From Bin55 sp965199895 (GTDB lineage: Bacteria; Pseudomonadota; Gammaproteobacteria; Pseudomonadales; Azotimanducaceae), in the NCBI GenBank assembly GCA_965199895.1, contig CBDATJ010000003.1, forward strand, positions 62,001 through 126,000: 64,000 nt of DNA. The letters run 5' to 3'. Under the pieces are notes generated by a model. The model worked only from the letters and a program-made list of their open reading frames with translations. It made no database searches and was not told the DNA's origin. How positions within the stretch are numbered: position 1 is the first letter of the stretch; the number at the start of each line of letters is the position of its first letter. Below, in pieces: positions 33,402 through 42,395 of the stretch. The position numbers and the translations under genes were made by a program.

Positions 33402-36400
33402 ACGCTAGATGATTGTCGTGAACTCGATCCAATCAAGTCTGTCCGTAAGCGTTCTGCCCCACTAATCGCTTGATGTAACTTCTCTGCCAAGATATTCTCA
33501 GTAAACGCAGCTGGCCACCAATCTCCTTGCTTCATATGTTCGTAGTCCCATTCAATCGTGCTCCCTGCAAAGATCTCGCCGATCATCGCCTTGTGAATGA
33601 TGGAACGTGCTTCCTGCATATCAGCAGGATACCGATGTAGATTGATGAACCGGGTCGGTTTCTTCGCATTCTGCGGTCGCTTCGACATCACGATCAAACA
33701 CTCGTTGATCGATGTATCCCATGACATGTTTGACATGCGCGGATCAAAACTCGTGAGAACATAGTCAATGTGCGCCCGGGTAGCGAATAGGCGGCGGCGG
33801 CTGCTGCTGTTTGCTGCGGTCAGAAAAGTTCCCGCGCACACACACCCCATCACCCCTTCACTCAACTCAATGAGATTGAGGGCGAGCGCTTCAAAGAGTA
33901 TCGCAACGCTAGTCTTCTTCTGATCCAACATCGAATCTCTGGTTTTGGCATCGTCCCAAATCGCCGTCAAGCGTTTGCGGAGTTTAGCTTGCACAGACGT
34001 ACTGAACTTCTCTCCAACATCTTTCCATTTGGTGTAAGGAGGGTTCATCAGTACAAACGCGGGCAATCCCCCCTTTTCGCCCAGAATTTCGCTAATCTCG
34101 CTGTCTTTATAGCCTAGCTTGGGATCCAGCTGCCTCGACTTGACTGTTGCTAGGCCCAAATCACCTCTCTTTCTTACAGTAAACTTGTCGTCCAGTAGCA
34201 ATTCCGCAGTCCCCGCTATGGCAGGAGCATTCTCTGCATCCGATTCCACCCCATACGGCATCTCATGCAAATTCATCTGATCGTAGGATCCCACGGACTC
34301 ATCGCCAAGTGTCAGTTGACTCCCAGCTAATTGCAACGATACGGGATGAATGTCCGCACCCACGATAAGTTCTTCAACTGCAAATTTATGAAACCGCCGT
34401 ATTGTTTCTGAATCCGCACCCGCTCTCAATAAGCGTTCCTTCATGCTAGTGAGCATGGCGACCAAAATCGTGCCGGAGCCACAGGCAGGATCAAAAGTCC
34501 GTAATTTCTCCCATTCGTTCTCGTCCAACCAGTCCACTGGACCATAGGCTTCTAATGACAATTCGGTCAGCATCGTCGCGGACAACGGCATCGTAAAAAA
34601 TGCCCCGTCACTTCGCTGATCCCCCATCATGCTGTTAAACAGCTCGCCCGCATGATCCATACCCAGCTGGGCATAAGTGCCGGCAATATGTACTGCATCT
34701 TTCGCCATCTGATTCAAAGCCGTACTCAACTTTTGCCGTCCGCGTTGTTGGGTAGCATCCGTCAACAATCGCAGAGCAATCCCAAAAATTGGAACATAAT
34801 CCTTTTGTAAGATGGCTTGCCAGCTTTGCATCAACGCTGTCGCCGGCTCAGGGTCGGAAATAGCCTCCTCTATTGAGCGTTCTCGTCGCAACTGTCGAAA
34901 ATCGTGCTTTTCTAGTCGCGCATGCATGATCGCAGCTTGTAGCCAAATCAACGCAGCAACCGTACAAGCGTCTGCCTTATCCTTGCCCACTCGCTGAATG
35001 TGCGTCATCTCCAACCGTTCAGCTAACAATTCTTCTAGACCTTCACCGCGCAAATCTCGAGCCATGCGGGCCACCGTACTACGGAGCAAATTCACATCAC
35101 GTCTTGCTCCACCCAGAATACCTGACTTCTGTAGCAAATTCAGGGTGATGCGATTTTCACCTAAATCGCCCTGATGGACAAAACGACGCCCTAATTCATA
35201 AGCTTGCTCGTCTTTGGTTTTTCGCGGGCGTAATTCCCGCATCGTGCGCTTTTCGGGAGTTCGAGTTTTGTCCCGATTAATGTGCTTTTTTGCGCGATCT
35301 ATGGTCTCAACAGGTAACCACGAATCTGCCCCCCCCCCCCTCGCGGAAGGAGGTCGTTCTATCGTCTTAAACTCTTCGGCCCGGTCTACTATGGCTTGGT
35401 TTTCTCTGTTACTCACCTGACGCTGAACCACCACCAATTTGTGCGGTGGTCGATTCTCATACAAGTCCGTCGCGGGATTTACTATGTGCGTCAAACTGCC
35501 CTCATTGCGTTCCAGGCGCTCTTTCAGCGTCGATGCATCTTCTTCATCCCAGGGCTGCACAATCAAAATAGGATCGTAGTTGCGGGTATGGAGATCATAG
35601 ACCTCTGCAGATTTGTATGGTTCATGGACAACATAGAGATAGTTTTGATAAGGACGCTCTTTGGGCTCAGGGGGGCAGTAGTAACTCATCAAGTCTTGTA
35701 AGTTGTCTTCAATCCTTCCATCATGACAGCGCAACGCTTTGAGAATCTGACCCAGTTCCTTCCAACTACTTTCGTCGGTTCGGGCCAAAAAATTCTCCGC
35801 ATCCTCACCTGCAGGAATACGTACCGGGACAAAGATGTACCCCTTGTCTTTGTTCGGAGATTTCCGCATCGCTCGACCCACCGCTTGGATCACATCCACT
35901 GCTGATTTCCGTGGTTCCAAAAATGCAACAGCAGACAAGTCGGGTGAATCTGTACCCTCACCGAATATTCCAACATTCGATATGCAATGCGGGTTCTCTA
36001 TCGTCGCATCCGCAAGACGATGAAGGGCTTCACGACGCTTAGAACTCGAACTGCTAGCATCGATGTGCTCCACCGTGTATTCCGTCCGCGCAGCATGGCC
36101 TGCTTTATGCTTTTGCCCTCGGACCCAACGTTTCACGGGCTCAGTCCCTATCGCAGCAGCCATTTTCTTGGACTTCGCAATAGTATTGTGAAATGCAATG
36201 ACGCTCTTCACCTTGGCTTCTTTGACCACTCCACTCAATAGTGCCGTCAACGCTAAGGCAGACACCTCGGGTTTAACATCGGCCTCCCAGCTAACCTCAT
36301 CTATCTCCTCTTCACTGATCGCAAAAGCAATAATGTGGTAATCAGACAGCAGATGACCCTCAACCGCATCTTTGTAGGACAAACGATAGACTTCAGGACC

Positions 36401-37660
36401 AAACGTAGGAATATGGTTCATAGACTTGACATCCCATTCCGTATCGTCCAACTCTTCAAATCCCAATGAAGACTTGCTGCCGCCTCTAGTAACGTTGTAG
36501 ATTTTTGGGGTGGCGGTCTGATAGATGCGATACTTACTCGGAAACCGTTCACTGTCATGGCACAATACAAAATTACGAACGTGATCCTCACCCGCTTTGA
36601 TACGTCGCATCCCAGCAGTGCGATGTGCTTCATCCATGATGGTCAGTTTCGCAGTCAGATGCAATTCCCTCATTGCGGTCGCCGTGTGATGTGCGGATTG
36701 ATAGGTGGAAAAGATCGCCAAAATAGAATGACCGCCTTGCCGCTCCCTTAACCAATCTATCAGATCCTTCGGGGTCGATGCTGTGTCTCCAATCACCTCA
36801 TAGGTCGCTGTGTGACTGACATCTAGGGTTGGATGGTCAGCTAAACTCTTTCCTTCACTAGTACGGGTCTGACCCGCAGTCTTATCACTGCACACCGCGA
36901 TAGTCTGCATCTCCAATGCATCCCGATGCGCCAAATGTTGAAACTGTCCCTTGATTTGGGAAACCAAGGCTATGGAAGGTACCAAAACAATGGCGATTTC
37001 TCCTGTACTAACGAGCTCTTTCATTGCCCGATAGGCGACTCTCGTCTTGCCGGTTCCACAAGGTAGAACAATTTGGCAACGGCTTTCTCCCTCACGCCAA
37101 CCATTCCTACCCTCATGCTCTGGTAACCGTTTCAATATCGCTTCAATGCAATCATCTTGAACGGCGTTGAGCGCAGGATCATCAGGACGACCAGCTGACC
37201 CAACTCCTGCAAGAACACGTAGGGGTTCAACAAAATCAATCTGTTTGAGCGGATAGTCAGCTTCCGATCGGTTCTGTTCCTTTAATTTGGAATTGAACTC
37301 TGCATTGGTGACTACCCATCGCTCTTTCCAAATCTTTAGTCTACGAGCTTCCGAACCAAAACTGTCGACATCAGCTTTGGTGAGTTCTGCCTGGGGTTTA
37401 CGGGCTTTGCATTGAATCGCAACGAGTGAACCGTCTTTGCGAACGCCGACATTGTCTATCCCTATGTCTTTGGCAGACTTCCCCGGATAGTACTTCTCCC
37501 GATCACCCCACTCATTCCAATGTACAACCTTGTGCAAGTCCCACGAAGCAACTTGACCGCCAATATCACAAACCAACTGCTCCAACCACTTACCATCTCC
37601 ACTTTGTTGACGATAAAGGGCTTCGTATCGGTCTAACCACTCATTCGGCGTTAGATTCAA
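33350..37660 (-). CDS. Type ISP-like restriction-modification enzyme: Mrr-type nuclease, helicase and N6-adenine methylase in one chain (truncated by the C15 tract)
   Basis: TTG start with GGAG 6 nt upstream; 1,436 codons as sequenced. Order of domains: Mrr-like nuclease (about 20-125; Asp65, Asp69 and Gln83-x-Lys85), superfamily 2 helicase (about 160-640; Walker A GTGKT 202-206, DEAH 343-346, QTATP near 381, QAVGRAMR 592-599), coupler (about 640-990), gamma-class adenine methylase (motif I FDPACGSGT 1056-1064, motif IV NPPY 1206-1209), then the start of target recognition. This is the layout of LlaGI/LlaBIII. After the C15 tract at codon 1420 the frame ends with RKRWRVGRFDI, losing the rest of the recognition domain. 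G12 at codons 774-778 is in frame. It stands alone between frmA and an acyl-CoA synthetase, probably acquired. Confidence 0.85.
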   Translation of the reverse strand: MNLTPNEWLDRYEALYRQQSGDGKWLEQLVCDIGGQVASWDLHKVVHWNEWGDREKYYPGKSAKDIGIDNVGVRKDGSLVAIQCKARKPQAELTKADVDSFGSEARRLKIWKERWVVTNAEFNSKLKEQNRSEADYPLKQIDFVEPLRVLAGVGSAGRPDDPALNAVQDDCIEAILKRLPEHEGRNGWREGESRCQIVLPCGTGKTRVAYRAMKELVSTGEIAIVLVPSIALVSQIKGQFQHLAHRDALEMQTIAVCSDKTAGQTRTSEGKSLADHPTLDVSHTATYEVIGDTASTPKDLIDWLRERQGGHSILAIFSTYQSAHHTATAMRELHLTAKLTIMDEAHRTAGMRRIKAGEDHVRNFVLCHDSERFPSKYRIYQTATPKIYNVTRGGSKSSLGFEELDDTEWDVKSMNHIPTFGPEVYRLSYKDAVEGHLLSDYHIIAFAISEEEIDEVSWEADVKPEVSALALTALLSGVVKEAKVKSVIAFHNTIAKSKKMAAAIGTEPVKRWVRGQKHKAGHAARTEYTVEHIDASSSSSKRREALHRLADATIENPHCISNVGIFGEGTDSPDLSAVAFLEPRKSAVDVIQAVGRAMRKSPNKDKGYIFVPVRIPAGEDAENFLARTDESSWKELGQILKALRCHDGRIEDNLQDLMSYYCPPEPKERPYQNYLYVVHEPYKSAEVYDLHTRNYDPILIVQPWDEEDASTLKERLERNEGSLTHIVNPATDLYENRPPHKLVVVQRQVSNRENQAIVDRAEEFKTIERPPSARGGGADSWLPVETIDRAKKHINRDKTRTPEKRTMRELRPRKTKDEQAYELGRRFVHQGDLGENRITLNLLQKSGILGGARRDVNLLRSTVARMARDLRGEGLEELLAERLEMTHIQRVGKDKADACTVAALIWLQAAIMHARLEKHDFRQLRRERSIEEAISDPEPATALMQSWQAILQKDYVPIFGIALRLLTDATQQRGRQKLSTALNQMAKDAVHIAGTYAQLGMDHAGELFNSMMGDQRSDGAFFTMPLSATMLTELSLEAYGPVDWLDENEWEKLRTFDPACGSGTILVAMLTSMKERLLRAGADSETIRRFHKFAVEELIVGADIHPVSLQLAGSQLTLGDESVGSYDQMNLHEMPYGVESDAENAPAIAGTAELLLDDKFTVRKRGDLGLATVKSRQLDPKLGYKDSEISEILGEKGGLPAFVLMNPPYTKWKDVGEKFSTSVQAKLRKRLTAIWDDAKTRDSMLDQKKTSVAILFEALALNLIELSEGVMGCVCAGTFLTAANSSSRRRLFATRAHIDYVLTSFDPRMSNMSWDTSINECLIVMSKRPQNAKKPTRFINLHRYPADMQEARSIIHKAMIGEIFAGSTIEWDYEHMKQGDWWPAAFTENILAEKLHQAISGAERLRTDLIGSSSRQSSSVPPPPPRKRWRVGRFDI
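33387..33401. repeat. 15-bp G:C homopolymer, likely phase-variation tract
   Basis: Fifteen G on + (C15 on the coding strand) inside the target-recognition part of the type ISP gene. Lengths of 3k+2 (14, 17) join the upstream frame to the 3' frame; 15 ends 11 codons after the tract; 16 runs into a third frame that ends after about 30 codons. Long C/G runs are otherwise absent from the window except for the second tract in the same gene. Confidence 0.85.
35329..35340. repeat. 12-bp G:C homopolymer, second likely phase-variation tract
   Basis: Twelve C on + (G12 on the coding strand), codons 774-778 (R-G-G-G-A) between helicase and methylase. In frame at 12. With 11 or 13 G the frame would end within about ten codons, leaving only nuclease and helicase. 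Confidence 0.85.
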
Positions 37661-37910
37661 TGAAAGCTCCTGATCAATAGATTTTCAGGCTGGTTCCTAA
37701 ATTGAATTACATATAGGCTCAGCCACCCTTACCCCAAAATAGGGGAGAATAATTTTATAAATAGCCTTGATCATTGGGTACGTCTGGAATCTGTGCTCTT
37801 GAGGGAGAATTCATATTAACACTCCACAAATCTAAATATATTGCACCCCAAAGTCTGGTTTGGATAGATAATTTGCGATTAGGTTGAACTACACCCTAAC
37901 AGGTAATGAC
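37661..37910. other. Divergent spacer between the type ISP gene and the acyl-CoA synthetase
   Basis: AT-rich, about 250 bp. It holds the SD of the leftward gene, and a short inverted repeat CCCC/GGGG around AAAATA near 37732-37745. Promoters for both genes must lie here, but no strong pair of hexamers stands out. Confidence 0.4.
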
Positions 37911-39464
37911 ATGTATCCAGGAACGTGGTCAAAAAGAATCCCAAACAAACTTGCAGCGATTGATGCGACTCGTGAGCAATCCATCAGCTATCAGGAACTT
38001 GATGCTCGCTCTAACCAATTCGTGCAGTATTTGTACGACAAAGGGTTTAAGCGTGGCGATAAATTTGCGGTCTTTATGGAAAACAACCTTGCATTCTTTG
38101 TTGCATCTTGGGCTGGTTTGCGATCCGGGTTATATGTGGTCGCGGTTAACAGTCACTTAACTGCAGATGAAGCTGCTTATGTGATCAATGACTCGCAAGC
38201 TAAAGCACTGGTGACTACGCAGGAAGTCTCGAATGTGTCCGCAGAAATACCCGAGAAGTGTCCGAACTGCCACCATTGGCTATCGGTAGATGGAGACATT
38301 CCAGGATTCGATGATTTCTATGAGACTATTGGCGAGTTTCCCAACACACCACTAGAGAATGAGCCTACTGGTTCGTTCATGCACTATAGTTCGGGTACAA
38401 CTGGTAAACCCAAAGGCATCTTCAGACCACTTCCAGAAACCTTCGCCGGTGAAGAAGATTCGCCTTTCAATACCCAGATCAGGGCGTTGTGGCAGATTAA
38501 CGAATCCTCGGTTTACCTTTCACCCGCGCCTTTGTATCACTCTGCACCCAGTCAGTTTTGTATCGGTGTACAAGCAGTGGGGGCAACTGTGATCATCATG
38601 CGTGGTTTTGATCCTGTTTCCGTACTGGAACACATTCAAACCTATAAGGTCACTCACAGTCAGTGGGTGCCAACCATGTTCACTCGAATGTTAAAGTTAC
38701 CCAAAGAGGTACGCTATCAGTACGACTTGTCATCTCAACAGGTCGCCATACATGCTGCTGCCCCATGTCCAAAGGAAGTGAAGATTCAAATGATGGACTG
38801 GTGGGGACCCATCATTCACGAGTACTACGCAGGTACAGAAATGAATGGTTTCACCTACGTGAGCCCACAAGACTGGTTAGACCACCCGGGTACAGTAGGT
38901 AAACCACTGCTCGGGACGGTTCACATCTGTGATGAACAGGGACAAGAACTGCCTACTGGTGCCACCGGCATAGTGTACTTTGAACTGCCCCAAATCACTT
39001 TCAGTTATTACAACGATGACAAGAAAATGTCCGAAGCTGTGCATCCAGAACAGCCCCTGTGGACCACCCTGGGAGACATGGGATATTTGGATGCACAAGG
39101 ATTTCTGTATCTAACCGATCGTGCCACTTTCATGATTATCTCCGGGGGCGTCAATATCTACCCACAGGAAATAGAAGACACCATCATCCTACACGATTCG
39201 GTTGTCGATGTTGCCGTGATTGGTGTACCCAACAAAGAAATGGGTGAACAAGTAAAAGCGGTGGTACAACTCCAAGAAGGGGTGCAACCTACAGAGGAAC
39301 TAGCTTCGGAAATTCTATCCTGGACCCGAGAGCGAATCGCTCACTACAAATGTCCAAAAAGTTTAGACTTCCGAGACAGCCTACCGCGACTTCCCACTGG
39401 TAAGCTCGCAAAGCGATACCTTCGCGACGAGTACTGGGAAACTCAAGACTCTCGAATTGTCTAG
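37911..39464 (+). CDS. AMP-dependent acyl-CoA synthetase / ligase (ANL family)
   Basis: Activates a carboxylic acid as acyl-AMP and then acyl-CoA. ANL motifs in order: YSSGTTGKPKG (phosphate loop, near residue 160), YYAGTEMNG, GDMGYLDAQGFLYLTDR (ribose-binding Asp and hinge) and the catalytic Lys in PRLPTGKLAKR near the C-terminus. 517 aa from the ATG at 37911, which has an AGG 7 nt upstream; a TTG at 37884 would add nine residues but lacks SD spacing. The substrate cannot be told; short to medium fatty or aromatic acids are possible. No beta-oxidation genes adjoin. Convergent with ahcY, only 3 bp apart. Confidence 0.85.
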   Translation: MYPGTWSKRIPNKLAAIDATREQSISYQELDARSNQFVQYLYDKGFKRGDKFAVFMENNLAFFVASWAGLRSGLYVVAVNSHLTADEAAYVINDSQAKALVTTQEVSNVSAEIPEKCPNCHHWLSVDGDIPGFDDFYETIGEFPNTPLENEPTGSFMHYSSGTTGKPKGIFRPLPETFAGEEDSPFNTQIRALWQINESSVYLSPAPLYHSAPSQFCIGVQAVGATVIIMRGFDPVSVLEHIQTYKVTHSQWVPTMFTRMLKLPKEVRYQYDLSSQQVAIHAAAPCPKEVKIQMMDWWGPIIHEYYAGTEMNGFTYVSPQDWLDHPGTVGKPLLGTVHICDEQGQELPTGATGIVYFELPQITFSYYNDDKKMSEAVHPEQPLWTTLGDMGYLDAQGFLYLTDRATFMIISGGVNIYPQEIEDTIILHDSVVDVAVIGVPNKEMGEQVKAVVQLQEGVQPTEELASEILSWTRERIAHYKCPKSLDFRDSLPRLPTGKLAKRYLRDEYWETQDSRIV

Positions 39465-39467
39465 GAA

Positions 39468-40829
39468 TCAATAACGGTAATCGTCTGGTTTGAACGGGCC
39501 GTTGACGGCTACATCAATATAGTCTGCTTGCTCTTGGGTGAGTCGTGTGAGCGTACCTCCAAATCCTTCGACCATGAGTTGAGCAACTTCTTCATCGAGC
39601 TTTCTGGGGATCACTTCAATGCTCACTGGTGCTCGTTGGTTCGCTGGTTGATCCGCCCATCGTTGTTCATACAAGTGCATCTGAGCTAATACCTGATTGG
39701 CAAAAGATCCATCCATGACTCGTGAAGGATGTCCCGTCGCGTTGCCCAGGTTGACTAACCTACCTTCTGACAACAACATCAAGTAGTCATCGCTGCGATC
39801 ACTACGAATCACACGATGGACTTGATCCTTGACCTCCACCCACACCCAGTTTTTGCGCATGTATGCAGTATCGATCTCATTATCGAAGTGTCCTATGTTG
39901 CAAACAATACAACCTGATTTCAGCCGATGGAGCATTGCAGAGTCACAGGCGTTGACGTTACCTGTGCAGGTAACCAATACATCGGTCTCTCCAAGCACAC
40001 GAACATTCGTATCTTCCAACTTACCGGTATTGAGACCGTTGACATAGGGAGAAACCACTTCAAAGCCATCCATACAAGCTTGCATCGCACAAAGCGGATC
40101 GATCTCCGCTACACGAACAATCATTCCTTCCTGGCGTAAGCTAGCTACTGAACCTTTACCTACATCTCCATAACCCATAATGAGCGCTTTCTTACCCGCT
40201 AGCAATACATCCGTTGCTCGTTTGATTGCATCGCTTAAACTGTGTCGACACCCATAACGATTGTCGTTCTTGCTCTTGGATACCGAGGCATTGACATCTA
40301 CTGCTGGGACCTTTAGAGTGTTTTCCTTTAGCATCTCCTTCAGTCGATGCACTCCCGTTGTCGTCTCTTCGCTAATTCCGTGAATGTTGTGCAACAACTC
40401 AGGATATTTGTCGTGGACCATCTGCGTGAGATCGCCGCCGTCGTCCAATAGCAAATTCGCATCCCAAAGCTTACCGTCAACCAACAAGGTTTGTTCGATA
40501 CACCAAAAGTATTCTTCTTCAGTTTCACCCTTCCAAGCAAAAACTGGAACCCCGTCTTCAGCCATCGCCGCCGCCGCATGATCTTGGGTAGAAAATATGT
40601 TGCATGATGACCACCTTACTTCCGCACCTAATGCTCGGAGAGTGCGAATGAGTACTGCGGTCTGAACAGTCATGTGAATGCAGCCAACGATCCGAGCACC
40701 TTTTAATGGTTTGGTTTGACCATGCTTATGCCTCAGTGTCATGAGGGCTGGCATCTCGTACTCGGCGAGATCGATCTCACGATTACCGAACTCGGCTAAT
40801 GAAATGTCAGCAACTTTGTAATCTGGCAT
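39468..40829 (-). CDS. ahcY: S-adenosylhomocysteine hydrolase
   Basis: Splits S-adenosylhomocysteine to adenosine and homocysteine, clearing the product of methyltransferases. Motifs: SSCNIFSTQDHAAAAM, the catalytic segment SVSKSKNDNRYGCRHSL, the NAD motif GYGDVGKG, CNIGHFDNEID, and the C-terminal KPDDYRY that closes over NAD of the partner subunit. 453 aa from the ATG at 40829; a TTG two codons earlier is also possible. No SAH riboswitch could be recognised in the upstream sequence. Confidence 0.96.
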   Translation of the reverse strand: MPDYKVADISLAEFGNREIDLAEYEMPALMTLRHKHGQTKPLKGARIVGCIHMTVQTAVLIRTLRALGAEVRWSSCNIFSTQDHAAAAMAEDGVPVFAWKGETEEEYFWCIEQTLLVDGKLWDANLLLDDGGDLTQMVHDKYPELLHNIHGISEETTTGVHRLKEMLKENTLKVPAVDVNASVSKSKNDNRYGCRHSLSDAIKRATDVLLAGKKALIMGYGDVGKGSVASLRQEGMIVRVAEIDPLCAMQACMDGFEVVSPYVNGLNTGKLEDTNVRVLGETDVLVTCTGNVNACDSAMLHRLKSGCIVCNIGHFDNEIDTAYMRKNWVWVEVKDQVHRVIRSDRSDDYLMLLSEGRLVNLGNATGHPSRVMDGSFANQVLAQMHLYEQRWADQPANQRAPVSIEVIPRKLDEEVAQLMVEGFGGTLTRLTQEQADYIDVAVNGPFKPDDYRY

Positions 40830-40975
40830 GTTCAACTCTTACTTGAATTACGGTGCTCCTGACCTCTTCGTTTAGGATAAGAAATTTTAGACTGGTACCC
40901 GTACAAGGAGAAATCGCTTCAATGCCAATCCCTCTACACTAGAATTTGCACGTCTCTGATTTGGAATCAAGTGTC

Positions 40976-41380
40976 ATGGCAAAAAGGTTGATTTTGGGTG
41001 CAATGTGCAGCATTGTGCTAGCAATTGGTTTGGTCGCATTCTCCGGATGTGGTGGTTCAGGAGGAAAATCAGTTGATGGTGAAAAACCAGTCAAAGAAGC
41101 TAGAACTGGGGAAGCCATTTATCGCAAATATTGTCTCAATTGCCATCAAGGTGGGGTTGCGAACTCTCCCAAGCTCGGAGATGTTGAAGCTTGGTCTGAA
41201 CGACTGGAAGCAAGAGATCGAGATGAACTCATAACCAATGTCAGAGAAGGTATGCCCCCTGGTATGCCCAAGATGGGTCTGTGTTCCAACTGTACCGAAA
41301 TAGAACTTGCTAACGCCGTTGACTACATGCTCGCTGCTCTTGAACCCGGAGAGATAGGAGACTCAACCGAAGCTGAGTAA
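40976..41380 (+). CDS. Lipoprotein cytochrome c of the c5 type
   Basis: Periplasmic electron carrier anchored by lipid. N-terminal signal with lipobox AFSGC (Cys25), a Gly/Ser spacer, one haem-binding motif C53-LN-C56-H57, candidate axial Met among M93/M97/M100 and a second cysteine pair C103/C106 (LCSNC), which in cytochrome c5 forms a disulfide. 134 aa. The ATG at 40976 is chosen over an upstream TTG because it opens the signal sequence. Located between ahcY (divergent) and oxyR (same strand). Partner oxidase unknown. Confidence 0.85.
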   Translation: MAKRLILGAMCSIVLAIGLVAFSGCGGSGGKSVDGEKPVKEARTGEAIYRKYCLNCHQGGVANSPKLGDVEAWSERLEARDRDELITNVREGMPPGMPKMGLCSNCTEIELANAVDYMLAALEPGEIGDSTEAE

Positions 41381-41471
41381 AGTCCCATGAGACTCTATCT
41401 ATTCTTGGTTTGATTGCTTCCGATTCACTCACAACTAGAACGCACATGAATGGACTGAGTGGAGACTACCC

Positions 41472-42395
41472 ATGTCTGTGACCCTTCGTCAACTGGAATA
41501 CTTGGTCGCACTCTCCAAGCACAACAGTTTTGCAAAAGCCTCTTTTTCCTGTTCTGTGAGCCAGCCAACACTCTCTTTACAAGTTCGCAAACTCGAACAA
41601 CGATTGGGATTAATTCTGGTTGATCGAAGAGTTCGAGGGGTACGGTTGACCGCAGCAGGAAAGGCTATTGCCGATCAAGCTAGAGTGGTGCTTCGAGAGC
41701 ACAAGTCTCTCATCCACATAGCACAAAGTAATGTCAATCCATTGGGTGGAAACCTAGGTTTAGGCTTAATCCCCACAATCGCTCCTTATTTGCTGCCTAT
41801 GGTCTTGCCAACAATCAGACAAAGACTACCCGAGTTGCGACTCCATATCTTCGAGAACCAAACTTCAACATTGGTAAATAATCTCAACTCTGGCGTACTT
41901 GATGCTGGAGTGATGGCATTACCGATTCAAGATTCTGTCCTCGATCAAGAATTTCTTTATCGCGAACCGTTTCTACTCACCGTACATCCAGATCATCCCA
42001 AAGCGGATCGAGATTTTGTGACTATTCAAGAACTCAAAAACGAAGAAGTATTGTTACTTGATGAAGGCCACTGCCTTCGAACGCAAGCTTTGGATTTATG
42101 CAACTCAAACAACGCCCACCCCAATATGAATGTGCGTGCTGCTAGTCTAGAGACCATCCGCCAAATGGTAGCCGAAAACATGGGTGTAACCCTCCTCCCT
42201 GCTCTGGCTACCAGAGATTCACACGGTGTGACCCATCTGCCGTTTCGTGGTGAAGTACCGAGTAGAGAGATTGCATTATTACGGCCGAGAGATTCACACC
42301 GAACTGCCGTAATTCAAGAACTCGCACAAATTTTATCAAGTTGTACTCAAGTCCCCCTGTTAGACTACGGGGAAGCTATGGGTTCAGCTCGCTAA
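41472..42395 (+). CDS. oxyR: Hydrogen peroxide-sensing LysR regulator OxyR
   Basis: N-terminal helix-turn-helix (about 1-60, MSVTLRQLEYLVAL; QPTLSLQVRKLE) and a LysR substrate domain. The redox pair is visible as Cys201 and Cys210 in GHCLRTQALDLC, matching E. coli C199/C208 in spacing and context, which separates OxyR from other LysR proteins. 307 aa; ATG with GGAGA 6 nt upstream. It ends 12 nt inside the convergent DUF3501 gene. An OxyR-like site lies in front of the rubrerythrin gene at 44.9 kb. Confidence 0.93.
   Translation: MSVTLRQLEYLVALSKHNSFAKASFSCSVSQPTLSLQVRKLEQRLGLILVDRRVRGVRLTAAGKAIADQARVVLREHKSLIHIAQSNVNPLGGNLGLGLIPTIAPYLLPMVLPTIRQRLPELRLHIFENQTSTLVNNLNSGVLDAGVMALPIQDSVLDQEFLYREPFLLTVHPDHPKADRDFVTIQELKNEEVLLLDEGHCLRTQALDLCNSNNAHPNMNVRAASLETIRQMVAENMGVTLLPALATRDSHGVTHLPFRGEVPSREIALLRPRDSHRTAVIQELAQILSSCTQVPLLDYGEAMGSAR

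Noticed and set aside
32608..37660. BREX (PglX) or DISARM methylase
   Set aside because: The chain also holds nuclease and helicase domains, and no brxA/B/C, pglZ, drmA or similar genes flank it; single-chain type ISP fits better.
37732..37745. CCCC/GGGG inverted repeat as a terminator
   Set aside because: The stem is only four pairs, no T run follows directly, and it lies between two divergent genes where no terminator is needed.
40830..40975. SAH riboswitch in front of ahcY
   Set aside because: The conserved core sequences of the SAH aptamer could not be found in the 146-bp leader on the minus strand.
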